A stretch of DNA of 64,000 nt, from contig CAWJFC010000028.1 of assembly GCA_963841945.1 (NCBI GenBank), positions 496,001-560,000 of the forward strand, in the 5' to 3' direction. A program made the translations under genes and the position numbers. This document shows, piece by piece, positions 1 through 7,209 of this stretch (positions within the stretch are counted from its first letter, which is position 1; every line of letters starts with the position of its first letter). The stretch is from Acidiflorens sp963841945 (GTDB taxonomy: Bacteria > Acidobacteriota > Terriglobia > Terriglobales > Acidobacteriaceae). The notes below the pieces were generated by a model. That model saw nothing but the letters and a program-made list of their open reading frames with translations, was not told the DNA's origin and searched no databases.

Positions 1-189
1 GTTGTCCTTCGACACAAAAAGGAAGATAACGCGAAGCTATCCTGTCCTTATGTACAAGTCAATAATTCGTAAGCCCATGTCCGACCGAGAGTAAGCAGAA
101 CACCAAAGTGCATGGACGATCGGCGGTCGCGACGAACGCCGCCGTCTCTTCTTCGCAAATGCTCTTTGGCTCGGAAGTCGGAACGATTG

Positions 190-1626
190 TCAGAACGGAT
201 TGAGCTTGGCGATTCCTTTTTTCTTTTTCTTCTTGCTGGAAGAAATGTCGGCCAGTTCTTCTTTCGAGTTGGAAGAAGATGAAACGGCCGGCTTGCCGGC
301 ACCGGCTGCGATTCCATTGGCCAGTTCATTGTTCTGTTGCAAGGGCGGCAGCGAGGCGGCGTCCTGATCGACGTTGGGCTTGAGTTCGTTGGCGTCTGAG
401 ACATTCGGCGTCAACTCGTTCGCGGCCGCGGGTGGCGCCGTTCCGGCGGTGGACGCGGTTTGGCCCGGCGCGGTGGTCGCATCGGTGGTAGCGTTCGAAT
501 TGTCGGAGCGCGGGGTTTCCTGGTTGGGTGCGACTGTGCCACTGATGACGGTGGCATTCAATTTTCCATCGCCGCCGCCCAGTCCGGCGGCCGATATAGA
601 GGAAGCGAAACTGGTCGCGGTGGCTGGCTCAGGATCGACCAGGGTCGGCTCGCCCACGTGAGCGGATTTGCTGACGTCAGGTCCACGCTGGAAATTGCCC
701 AGGCTCTTGGCCATCAGGCCGGACTCCAGGCGGCTGGCCTCTTCTCTCTTGTTCTGCTCGAGCATGCGTCTGGTAGGCCGCGGGACGGGCTGTTTCAAAG
801 CTTCCAGCCGCTCCTTGGCGTCGACCGCGCGATCCATCGCGGGATAACGCGTGATGATACGGCCGTAGGCGTCGGCCGCGTCTTTGGTGAGCGCCTCGAT
901 CATGCGACCCTTGACGACCTCGTTCGCACGAGGATTCTTGCGGATAAGCTCGATCTCTCCCTCGTAGCTCTTGCCCAGCATGAAGAGCGCCTGATCGGCG
1001 CCGCTATAGAGCGGATAGCGATCGACCAGCGTCTTCAGACGCGCGATCGCGGCCGGGTACGCGAGCCGCAGGTAGTAGAACTGGCCGACGTTGAACTCGC
1101 GTTGCGCGAGCACTTCCTGCACTTCGCGCAGACGCTGCTTGGCCTTCGGCACGAGTTTGCTGTCGGGATACTCCTGAATCAAAGCCCGGTATTCCTCTTC
1201 GGCCCGCTCGGCGTGCGTGAAGTCGCGATCCGGCTTCTCCATTTCCTGATAGTGAATGTCGGCAACCTTGAGCTGCGCCTCGGCGGCCTCGGGCATGTTG
1301 GGAAAGAAGGTCTTGAAATCCTTGTATTCGATCTCGGCCTGCTGGAGAGCGGTGGTGCCACCTTCGGCGTACCAGGAGTCGGCGACCGCGAGCTTCGCGC
1401 GGGCGATGTATTCGGAGTCCGGATAGGTGTTGATCAGAGTCTGGAGGGTCATGCGCGCGACGTCAAAGTGATTGTGCTTCATCGCGTCCATGGAGCGATC
1501 GAACAGGACCTTATCAGGCTGCTTGGAGCCGACGTTCTGCAGCGGGTTGGTCGACTTCTTGTTCGTGCAGCCGACAGCGACTGCCATGGCTACCAGGATC
1601 AGGGAGAGAATGAGCTTGCGACGCAT
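190..1626 (-). CDS. bamD: BamD-like outer-membrane assembly lipoprotein with TPR repeats
   Basis: A 478-residue protein with a lipoprotein signal: charged MRRK, a hydrophobic stretch, then a lipobox ending AVGC at about residue 20. Residues 40-290 hold tetratricopeptide-like units with repeated YPDS/YP motifs (TLINTYPDSEYIARAKL, ALIQEYPDSKLVPKAK, LVDRYPLYSGADQAL), the BamD/YfiO signature. BamD is the essential lipoprotein partner of BamA in folding outer-membrane beta-barrels, acting in the periplasm. Residues about 300-478 form a long low-complexity Ala/Thr/Asn-rich tail ending in a Lys-rich patch, which Escherichia coli BamD (about 245 aa) lacks. rpe lies upstream on the same strand behind a palindromic repeat. 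The family call is solid; the role of the tail is unknown. Confidence 0.85.
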   Translation of the reverse strand: MRRKLILSLILVAMAVAVGCTNKKSTNPLQNVGSKQPDKVLFDRSMDAMKHNHFDVARMTLQTLINTYPDSEYIARAKLAVADSWYAEGGTTALQQAEIEYKDFKTFFPNMPEAAEAQLKVADIHYQEMEKPDRDFTHAERAEEEYRALIQEYPDSKLVPKAKQRLREVQEVLAQREFNVGQFYYLRLAYPAAIARLKTLVDRYPLYSGADQALFMLGKSYEGEIELIRKNPRANEVVKGRMIEALTKDAADAYGRIITRYPAMDRAVDAKERLEALKQPVPRPTRRMLEQNKREEASRLESGLMAKSLGNFQRGPDVSKSAHVGEPTLVDPEPATATSFASSISAAGLGGGDGKLNATVISGTVAPNQETPRSDNSNATTDATTAPGQTASTAGTAPPAAANELTPNVSDANELKPNVDQDAASLPPLQQNNELANGIAAGAGKPAVSSSSNSKEELADISSSKKKKKKGIAKLNPF

Positions 1627-1660
1627 AGACCCTCAAATCTTTCACGAGCAAAATCTTTTT

Positions 1661-1734
1661 TCACCATTGAGACAAAGAGTCACGGATAAAACCTGAAAGA
1701 GAATTTCTCCGCGTCTCCGTGCCTCCGTGGTGGA
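1661..1734. repeat. Dispersed palindromic repeat, 'CACGGAG' family, copy 1
   Basis: An inverted repeat with arms TCACCATTGAGACAAAGAGT and TCTCCGTGCCTCCGTGGTGG around an AAACCTGAAAGAGAATTTC centre. A closely similar copy lies at 5311-5383 and a half copy at 30651-30679. It fills the gap between rpe and bamD, so it would be transcribed as a long hairpin. Confidence 0.75.
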
Positions 1735-1740
1735 TTGACG

Positions 1741-2475
1741 CTAAACTTTTTGCAAACTCGCGCTTCTTGCCGCTTCCAGCAAGGCGGATGCATTCTGCGT
1801 GGCATCGCCTTTGCCGAACACGGCGTTGCCGGCCACCAGAATCTCGGCGCCGGCCCGGACAATGTCGGTCACCGTATCGAGCGAGACGCCGCCGTCGATC
1901 TCGATCCGGTAAGCATACCCGCGATGGCTGCGAAGGTCAGCAAGTTTCCTAACCTTGTGCAACGTCTCGGGAATAAATTTCTGCGCGCCAAAGCCCGGAT
2001 TCACGCTCATGACCAAAACATAGTCGACCATACTCAGAACTTCACTGAGAGTTTCGACCGGAGTCGCCGGATTGATGACGACGCCTGCCCGGCAGCCGTG
2101 GCTCTTGATCAGATTCAGCGTGCGATTCAGGTGGCGGCAGGCCTCCTGATGCACCGAGATCCAGTCCGCTCCCGCTTCCGCGAAGTCCCCAATATATTGA
2201 TCCGGATTCTCTATCATCAGATGGCAGTCGAGCGGGAGCCGGGTTGCCTTCCGCAGCGATCTCACGACCACCGGACCAATCGTAATGTTCGGGACGAAAT
2301 GGCCGTCCATGATATCGACGTGGATGACGTGGGCGCCGCCGGCGCTGGCGCGGTCAACCTGCTCCGCCAGATGGGCGAAGTCGGCGGAGAGAATCGAGGG
2401 TGCAAGTTCGATCAAAATGGGTCCAGATACACCGGGAGATGCTTGTGGAAATTCTAGCACGGCAGGATGGGTCAA
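1741..2475 (-). CDS. rpe: Ribulose-phosphate 3-epimerase
   Basis: A 244-residue TIM-barrel enzyme that interconverts ribulose-5-phosphate and xylulose-5-phosphate in the pentose phosphate pathway. Family motifs are clear: LAPSILSADFAHL near the N-terminus, the metal-site stretch VDIMDGHFVPNITIGP, the second metal His in LDCHLMI, VMSVNPGFGAQKF, and the phosphate-binding EIDGGVS and VAGNAVFG loops. About 20 residues precede LAPSILSADF, somewhat longer than usual, so translation may begin internally, although no ATG lies closer. It is upstream of bamD on the same strand. Confidence 0.95.
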   Translation of the reverse strand: MTHPAVLEFPQASPGVSGPILIELAPSILSADFAHLAEQVDRASAGGAHVIHVDIMDGHFVPNITIGPVVVRSLRKATRLPLDCHLMIENPDQYIGDFAEAGADWISVHQEACRHLNRTLNLIKSHGCRAGVVINPATPVETLSEVLSMVDYVLVMSVNPGFGAQKFIPETLHKVRKLADLRSHRGYAYRIEIDGGVSLDTVTDIVRAGAEILVAGNAVFGKGDATQNASALLEAARSASLQKV

Positions 2476-2646
2476 TAACCTCCGGATTGGCCCGCCACCG
2501 CGCTGAATGCTGCCGCTGTGGAAAGTTTGTCATTGTGAACATGGTCATGTGATTTCGGTCCTAATTGGGATCGGGCGAGTTGCCGATAATGAAAATGGAA
2601 GTTCCCGCACGAGGAGCCATCTTGACCGGCGGGCAGGGATCAATTC

Positions 2647-3006
2647 ATGAGTTTGACCGCCAATCCGCATGTGACTCCGCTCGAAGCCCACAGCGAGAGG
2701 CGCGCCAACCCTCGCTTTACCGTGCAGGTGCAGATTGAATTGCATGAAGGAGATAGCGACGTTCCGATCCGCACCGAAACCTCCGACCTGAGCCGGGGTG
2801 GCTGCTATGTGCAGTTGAATTCGACGCTTACACCCGGAAACTATGTGAGCGGAAAGCTCTGGCTTGACGACGCACCCGTACTATTTCGCGGACGCGTGGT
2901 GACCTGCCATCCCCAGTTCGGAAATGGAATCATGTTTCTTGAGTTCGAGGCGAACGGAGAGCATGTTTTGAATCGCTACCTGGATATGATTCAGGTTGAC
3001 CACTAA
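2647..3006 (+). CDS. PilZ-domain protein
   Basis: A 119-residue single-domain protein. It has the PilZ c-di-GMP contact signature: an arginine-rich segment (ERRANPRF) near residue 18 and DLSRGGCYV (the D/NxSxxG motif) near residue 49, followed by beta strands. PilZ proteins act as c-di-GMP receptors controlling motility, polysaccharide or transcription. It is divergent from rpe and convergent with the next gene, so the target cannot be inferred from context. Confidence 0.85.
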   Translation: MSLTANPHVTPLEAHSERRANPRFTVQVQIELHEGDSDVPIRTETSDLSRGGCYVQLNSTLTPGNYVSGKLWLDDAPVLFRGRVVTCHPQFGNGIMFLEFEANGEHVLNRYLDMIQVDH

Positions 3007-3144
3007 GACCCGCCGCACCGCCATATTTCCCACTTTTGCCTCTCCACCAGCCGAACAATGGGTTTCTTCAGCCGCCCCAATCCAAAAACAGAACGAAAAA
3101 TTCCCACTTTAGCCGATTGACTTCACTGAGATCGAGCCCTAGTT

Positions 3145-3546
3145 TCACTGGATGGTGGGGTGGGGAGACTTGATGGATGCGCACTCGGGGCAGGGGCAGA
3201 CTTCTCTCAAATAGGCCCAGGAGTAGATTCCGAGATCGTGATTGTCGTTCCAGGAGAATTTCAGGGCATACTTGCCGACCGCTTCGGCGCCGAGCGCCTT
3301 AACGGCGGCCTTGAACATCGGAAGCGTTCCGGGGGCCGGCTTTTCCGGTTCGCCCGCCTTGCGACCAGCTTTTGTGCGCTCGTCTTCGCACAGCGCGCAG
3401 GGGCAAGCGTCGCGCAGGAATCTAAAGGAATAGCTCGAGTGGTGGCCGTCCTTCCAGTCGATTTCCAAACCTGCTCCGGAGGTCAAATGAACCTTAACAC
3501 CCTTGGGGTCATTGGCGAGGCGGGGAGTAGGGTCGACGATGGCCAT
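3145..3546 (-). CDS. DUF971 (GBBH-like N-terminal domain) protein
   Basis: A 133-residue protein with two cysteine clusters, ACPCALC near residue 48 and VCPCPEC near residue 119, and the conserved aromatic/basic pattern (SYSFRFLRDACPCALC, YSWAYLREVCPCPEC) of the DUF971 family, related to the N-terminal domain of gamma-butyrobetaine hydroxylase. Family members are small probable metal-binding proteins, sometimes linked to Fe-S cluster handling; the function is not settled. The two Cys-containing halves look like an internal duplication. It is the sole gene between a PilZ gene and a GAF-domain gene. Confidence 0.8.
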   Translation of the reverse strand: MAIVDPTPRLANDPKGVKVHLTSGAGLEIDWKDGHHSSYSFRFLRDACPCALCEDERTKAGRKAGEPEKPAPGTLPMFKAAVKALGAEAVGKYALKFSWNDNHDLGIYSWAYLREVCPCPECASIKSPHPTIQ

Positions 3547-3654
3547 GAGAAGAGTATAGACGCGCGGGCCGAGGCAGCGCGCGCACGTGAGCTTGCTGTG
3601 AGTGTGACTCGCTTGTAGTGAGACTCGCTTACTGCCGTGCGCTGCGAGTGCGCG

Positions 3655-4488
3655 TCAGGAATGCGGCTCCGGCGGCGCGGAAGTTTGTGCGCTTGACAGT
3701 CGCGAGATCGTGGCAACCATCATCCCCGACAGAAATTGCATGGTGGCGACGTCATTGTGGTCGAAGGCCTGCGGAGTGGACGAGAGGACTTCGAAGACGC
3801 CGAGCGAGCGCCGGAAGTGGCGCAACGGCGCGACCAGGATCGATCGCACGCCCAGTCGTCGGCAGGTGGCGGCGTCGACCCGCGGATTTGTTTCGGCATC
3901 GTTGCAGAGCAGAACTTCACCGGTGCGAACGCAGTCAGCCGAGAGGCCGCGGTCGGTCTGAAGACGCACGCCGAGATCGGGAGCGGTCCGGCCCGTGCGG
4001 GCGCGGCAAATGATTTCGTCCCCTTTGCGAAGGGCGATGGCGGCTCCGGTCGCGCCGGTTAAGGCTTGCGCTTTTTCAGCGATGATGCTGATGCCGGGTT
4101 CGAGATCGAGTTCACCCGGATTCGGATTTACGAACACAGGGCGCACTCCGCCGGAACCGTGGTGACGAACACGCAGATGATGGCGCCCGGAAAAATTTTG
4201 CGCAGCGAACGCCGGGATCGCGGATTCGTCTTCGAGTTGCACTTCCTGCGGAACCGTGTGCAAGAGAGAGCGCACCAGACGATCGAGTTCGGCGTCGTTG
4301 ATGAGCCGGGCATTTTGCTCGCCGCGGATGGAGCCGCCCAGCACGCGCGAAAGACTTATGACCGCCAGACTCCCGCAGGCCAGACAACGAGTGGTGTTGT
4401 TAGAACTGATCAATTCACACTGCACGCAGAACACCGCGGTGGGGAGGGACAGAAAGCTCACGTCAGACGCTCTGAACGTACCCTGCAT
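3655..4488 (-). CDS. GAF-domain protein with N-terminal zinc-finger-like Cys pairs
   Basis: About 277 residues from the ATG at 4488. The open frame extends to 4614, but that part is not family-like. Near residues 20-42 there are two CxxC pairs (FCVQC, RCLACG) resembling a small zinc ribbon. The C-terminal two thirds match a GAF sensory domain: AQALTGATGAAIALRKGDEIICRARTG is split over residues 135-165, followed by DRGLSADCVRTGEVLLCNDAETNPRVD, SILVAPLRH and GVFEVLSS. GAF domains bind small ligands such as nucleotides. No output domain is present, so it is probably a sensor or adaptor acting with a partner encoded elsewhere. Confidence 0.75.
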   Translation of the reverse strand: MQGTFRASDVSFLSLPTAVFCVQCELISSNNTTRCLACGSLAVISLSRVLGGSIRGEQNARLINDAELDRLVRSLLHTVPQEVQLEDESAIPAFAAQNFSGRHHLRVRHHGSGGVRPVFVNPNPGELDLEPGISIIAEKAQALTGATGAAIALRKGDEIICRARTGRTAPDLGVRLQTDRGLSADCVRTGEVLLCNDAETNPRVDAATCRRLGVRSILVAPLRHFRRSLGVFEVLSSTPQAFDHNDVATMQFLSGMMVATISRLSSAQTSAPPEPHS

Positions 4489-4614
4489 GTGATTGAGTCC
4501 TTCGGACAGATCGGCGAACTTGAGAGTAAAGTCTGTCGTCCGCCCGACCAAGTGACAGGGCTGGTTCGGGGTGTGGATAAAGCGGCTCCCAGAGCGGACT
4601 CTCAACCAAAACAA

Positions 4615-4800
4615 AATTCAGTAGCCGAAAGCCGAAGCCAAAAAGCGAGGCAGTGACCGGACAGCAGTGAAGCCAAAGGCGGTGACCGGTCACCGGTGAC
4701 CGGAAAGCCGGGAGGAGGCTCTGAGCGGCGCGCGGCAAAGCTCGTAGCTCAAAGCTCATAGCTCAAAGCTCAGTAGCTCAGTAGCTAGTGACTATAATCT
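4615..4800. repeat. Short tandem-repeat tract upstream of the DUF4149 gene
   Basis: Contains runs of GTGACCGGTCACC-type inverted units (4681-4702) and then repeated AGCTCAAAGCTCATAGCTC words up to the start codon region. Similar but not identical word repeats precede other genes in the window (22040-22125, 23130-23180, 24400-24480, 45595-45660). Confidence 0.7.
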
Positions 4801-4804
4801 CCGC

Positions 4805-5287
4805 ATGTCATTTCTGCGTTTTCTTATGCTGCTGGCGCTGGTCATTTGGATCGGCGGAATTATTTTTCTGGCCTTCGTCGAAGCGCCCACTGCGTTTTCT
4901 CCCGGACTGTTGCCGACGCGGCACATGGCCGGGTCGATCGTCGGGCACTCGCTTGATCTGCTGCACAAGATGGGAATTGTTTCGGGGATCGTTTTTCTGT
5001 TCGCGTCGATGGCCTATTGCCGAATGACCGCCGGTCGCGCGCGTCCGCTCGCGCTCAGACATTTGTTGATTGTGCTGATGTTGATCCTGACTTCGATTTC
5101 GCAGTTCGCCATCTCGCCGAAGATGCACGCGCTGCGGGCGCAGGCGGTCGTCATCGACAACCTGGCCCTGAACGACCCGGTGCGCGCCGAGTTCGACCGG
5201 CTGCATGTCTGGTCGGAGGATTTCGAGTCGGCCGTGCTGCTGCTGGGCTTGATTGCGATCTTCCGGACGGCGCAAGAACTGAAGTGA
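4805..5287 (+). CDS. DUF4149-type membrane protein
   Basis: A 160-residue integral membrane protein with four predicted hydrophobic segments (about residues 5-28, 50-70, 82-102, 138-155). The N-terminal WIGGIIFLAFVEAPTAF and the central ISPKMHALRA motif fit the DUF4149/TMEM205-like family, whose function is unknown. The ATG at 4805 follows a repeat-rich leader without a strong ribosome-binding site. ychF lies downstream on the same strand across a palindromic repeat. Confidence 0.75.
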   Translation: MSFLRFLMLLALVIWIGGIIFLAFVEAPTAFSPGLLPTRHMAGSIVGHSLDLLHKMGIVSGIVFLFASMAYCRMTAGRARPLALRHLLIVLMLILTSISQFAISPKMHALRAQAVVIDNLALNDPVRAEFDRLHVWSEDFESAVLLLGLIAIFRTAQELK

Positions 5288-5310
5288 TCCCGCAGTACTC
5301 CCGAACCTTG

Positions 5311-5383
5311 TCACCACGGAGTCACAGAGGCACCGAGAAGAGCCTGAAAGAATTTCTCCGTGTCTCTTTGTCTCCGTGGTGGA
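5311..5383. repeat. Dispersed palindromic repeat, 'CACGGAG' family, copy 2
   Basis: Arms TCACCACGGAGTCACAGAGG and CTCTTTGTCTCCGTGGTGGA are near-perfect inverted repeats around AGCCTGAAAGAATTTC, almost the same sequence as 1661-1734. It sits directly after the DUF4149 gene and before ychF. Confidence 0.8.
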
Positions 5384-5467
5384 ATCTAGCGAATGATTTA
5401 TTCTGACTAGTCCGGTTTTGATTTCACTAAGAACTGAGAACTGAGATCTAGCAACTGAGAGCTCCTC

Positions 5468-6553
5468 ATGAAAACTGGCATTATTGGCCTGCCGCAGGTA
5501 GGCAAGACGTCGTTGTTTGGAATGCTCACGAAGGCGCGTCTCTCCGAGCACGCGTTCGCGAATCCGCGCGAAGCGCACATCGGAGTCGCAAAAGTTCCCG
5601 ACGAACGCCTCGACAAACTGGCCGCGCTCTATAACCCGAAGAAGCTCACACACGCCTCAGTCGACTACGTTGACGTCGGCGCCATCGGCCAGGAAGCGTT
5701 AAAAGAGACAGCCTACATCGGCCATCTGCGCCAGGTCGACGCGCTCATTCACGTCCTCCGCGCCTTCGAAAACGACGCCATTCCGCACGTTGGCTCCATC
5801 GATCCGCTGCGCGACATCAAGAATGTCGAGTTCGACCTCATGGTGAGCGACCTCGGCCAGATCGAAAAACGTCTCGAGCGCCTCGAAAAAGATCTGAAGA
5901 AGATGAAGACGCCCGAACTCGAAAAAGAAAACGAGCTTCTCATCAAGGCGAAAGCTCATCTCGAAACCGAAAAGCCTCTGCGCGAAATGCAGATGACGCC
6001 CGAGGACAAGAAACGCATTCGCGGCTTCATGTTCCTAAGCGAGAAGCCGATGCTCTACGTCGTAAACATTGGCGAGAGCACGGAACTCGGCAAGGATCTG
6101 GAAGAAGCCGTTGCGAAGTACAAACTGACCGAAGTGGCGGCCCGCCCGAATGCGGGAGCCAGCGCGATCTGCGGCAAAGTAGAAGCCGAACTCGCCGAGA
6201 TGAGTGACGAGGACGCGGCGGAGTTTTTGTCGAGTTACGGGCTGAAAGATAGCGGCCTCTCGCGTCTGATTCGCAGCAGCTACTACCTGTTCGGATTGAT
6301 TTCATTTTTCACGGCAGGCGAAGACGAGTGTCGCGCCTGGACAATTCCCGCGAACACGCGTGCCCAGAACGCCGCGGGGGCAATTCACTCCGACCTCGAA
6401 CACCATTTCATTCGCGCCGAGACGATTCGCTGGGATCAGCTGCTGGAAGCCGGTTCCGAAGCCAACGCCCGCGCCAAGGGCACCCTCCGCCTCGAAGGCA
6501 AAGACTACATCGTGCAAGACGGAGACGTAATGCACATCCGCCATTCGGGATGA
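5468..6553 (+). CDS. ychF: Ribosome-associated ATPase YchF (Obg family)
   Basis: A 361-residue protein of the expected length for YchF/OLA1. The P-loop is GLPQVGKTSLF at residues 6-16. YchF features include ANPREAHIGVAKVPDERLD, the VDYVDVGAIG segment, HVLRAFEND, a central coiled-coil (EKRLERLEKDLKKMKTPELEKE is split here), and a C-terminal TGS domain with CRAWTIPANTRAQNAAGAIHSDLEHHFIRAE and KDYIVQDGDVMHIRHS. The nucleotide-specificity motif is NIGES instead of NKxD, as expected for an ATP-preferring Obg protein. It binds ribosomes and acts in translation and stress control. Confidence 0.95.
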   Translation: MKTGIIGLPQVGKTSLFGMLTKARLSEHAFANPREAHIGVAKVPDERLDKLAALYNPKKLTHASVDYVDVGAIGQEALKETAYIGHLRQVDALIHVLRAFENDAIPHVGSIDPLRDIKNVEFDLMVSDLGQIEKRLERLEKDLKKMKTPELEKENELLIKAKAHLETEKPLREMQMTPEDKKRIRGFMFLSEKPMLYVVNIGESTELGKDLEEAVAKYKLTEVAARPNAGASAICGKVEAELAEMSDEDAAEFLSSYGLKDSGLSRLIRSSYYLFGLISFFTAGEDECRAWTIPANTRAQNAAGAIHSDLEHHFIRAETIRWDQLLEAGSEANARAKGTLRLEGKDYIVQDGDVMHIRHSG

Positions 6554-6579
6554 TTGCCAGTGAATCCTTCCACAAAATA

Positions 6580-6655
6580 TCGGGAATGTCATCCTGACCG
6601 GAGCATGATCATCGCGAAGCGATGATCACGCGCAGTGGAAGGATCCCTACAAGCT
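6580..6655. repeat. Dispersed intergenic repeat of the 'GAATGTCATCCTGA...GGATCCCTA' type
   Basis: Runs from GGAATGTCATCCTGACCGGA to GTGGAAGGATCCCTAC and contains a hairpin TGATCATCGCGAAGCGATGATCA centred near 6616. The flanks include a second partial word (GTGAATCCTTCCAC) complementary to GTGGAAGGATC. I know this type of sequence as a frequent intergenic repeat in Acidobacteria; only one copy is in the window. Confidence 0.6.
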
Positions 6656-6707
6656 CATATGTAGCCTCGGTCGCCGCAAGGCGTCCTCCCGATGCAAACT
6701 GGCTCAC

Positions 6708-7115
6708 CTACCCTCTCACGAGGAAGAACCGTTCCCTGAACTCTCCCTCGAAATAAGCTAGCCTTCCCGGAACACACGAGATCACTGTGCCCGTTCCATA
6801 TCCGACGATCTCCTTCAGGGCCTCGAGTAATTCCATATCCTCGCCGTCGTGCAAGCCGCCGATAACGTGGCAGGTTTCCGGAGCGCCCATCCTTCTAAGA
6901 ATCTGCGCAATGTTCGGTGAGTGTTGATCCCGCGGCTCTATCGAGCGAATGCGCTCGGGGATGAGATAATTGCGCCCGTGGTGGTCAAACTTGCTGGTGA
7001 ATTTGTGACGATTCTTGGAACTGGCTAACAGTTCCAGCGCTCGCTCGCGCCGCACTTTCAATATGAAGGATTCGATAAAAGTCGATTCGTGCGGATCCAT
7101 GCCTGACTCTAACAC
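6708..7115 (-). CDS. Conserved-looking hypothetical protein
   Basis: A 135-residue soluble protein with no signal peptide or membrane segment. It is rich in charged residues; the N-terminal half is helical (FIESFILKVRRERALELLAS) and is followed by a basic patch (KNRHKFTSKFDHHGRNYLIPERIRS). The C-terminal half (CHVIGGLHDGEDMELLEALKEIVGYGTGTVISCVPGRLAYFEGE) is split here and looks like a compact alpha/beta fold. I do not recognise the family. It is encoded downstream of the broken rnr gene on the same strand, 95 bp away. The codon pattern looks real; the function is unknown. Confidence 0.6.
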   Translation of the reverse strand: MLESGMDPHESTFIESFILKVRRERALELLASSKNRHKFTSKFDHHGRNYLIPERIRSIEPRDQHSPNIAQILRRMGAPETCHVIGGLHDGEDMELLEALKEIVGYGTGTVISCVPGRLAYFEGEFRERFFLVRG

Positions 7116-7209
7116 CGGGCCTGATGCGACCTGTCTGATCTTTTTGTTTACCGCTTCTTACCCTAGGTTCTTTCTAATCGTGCGATCCAATTAACCTGCC
7201 CCGAGGTCT

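Noticed and set aside
460..1689. Long open frame opposite bamD, and similar ones opposite other genes (16310-17503 +, 23179-24267 -, 27873-28991 +, 41537-43036 +, 47768-49207 +)
   Set aside because: They mirror well-supported genes on the other strand, show no family motifs and are expected from high GC and biased codon use.
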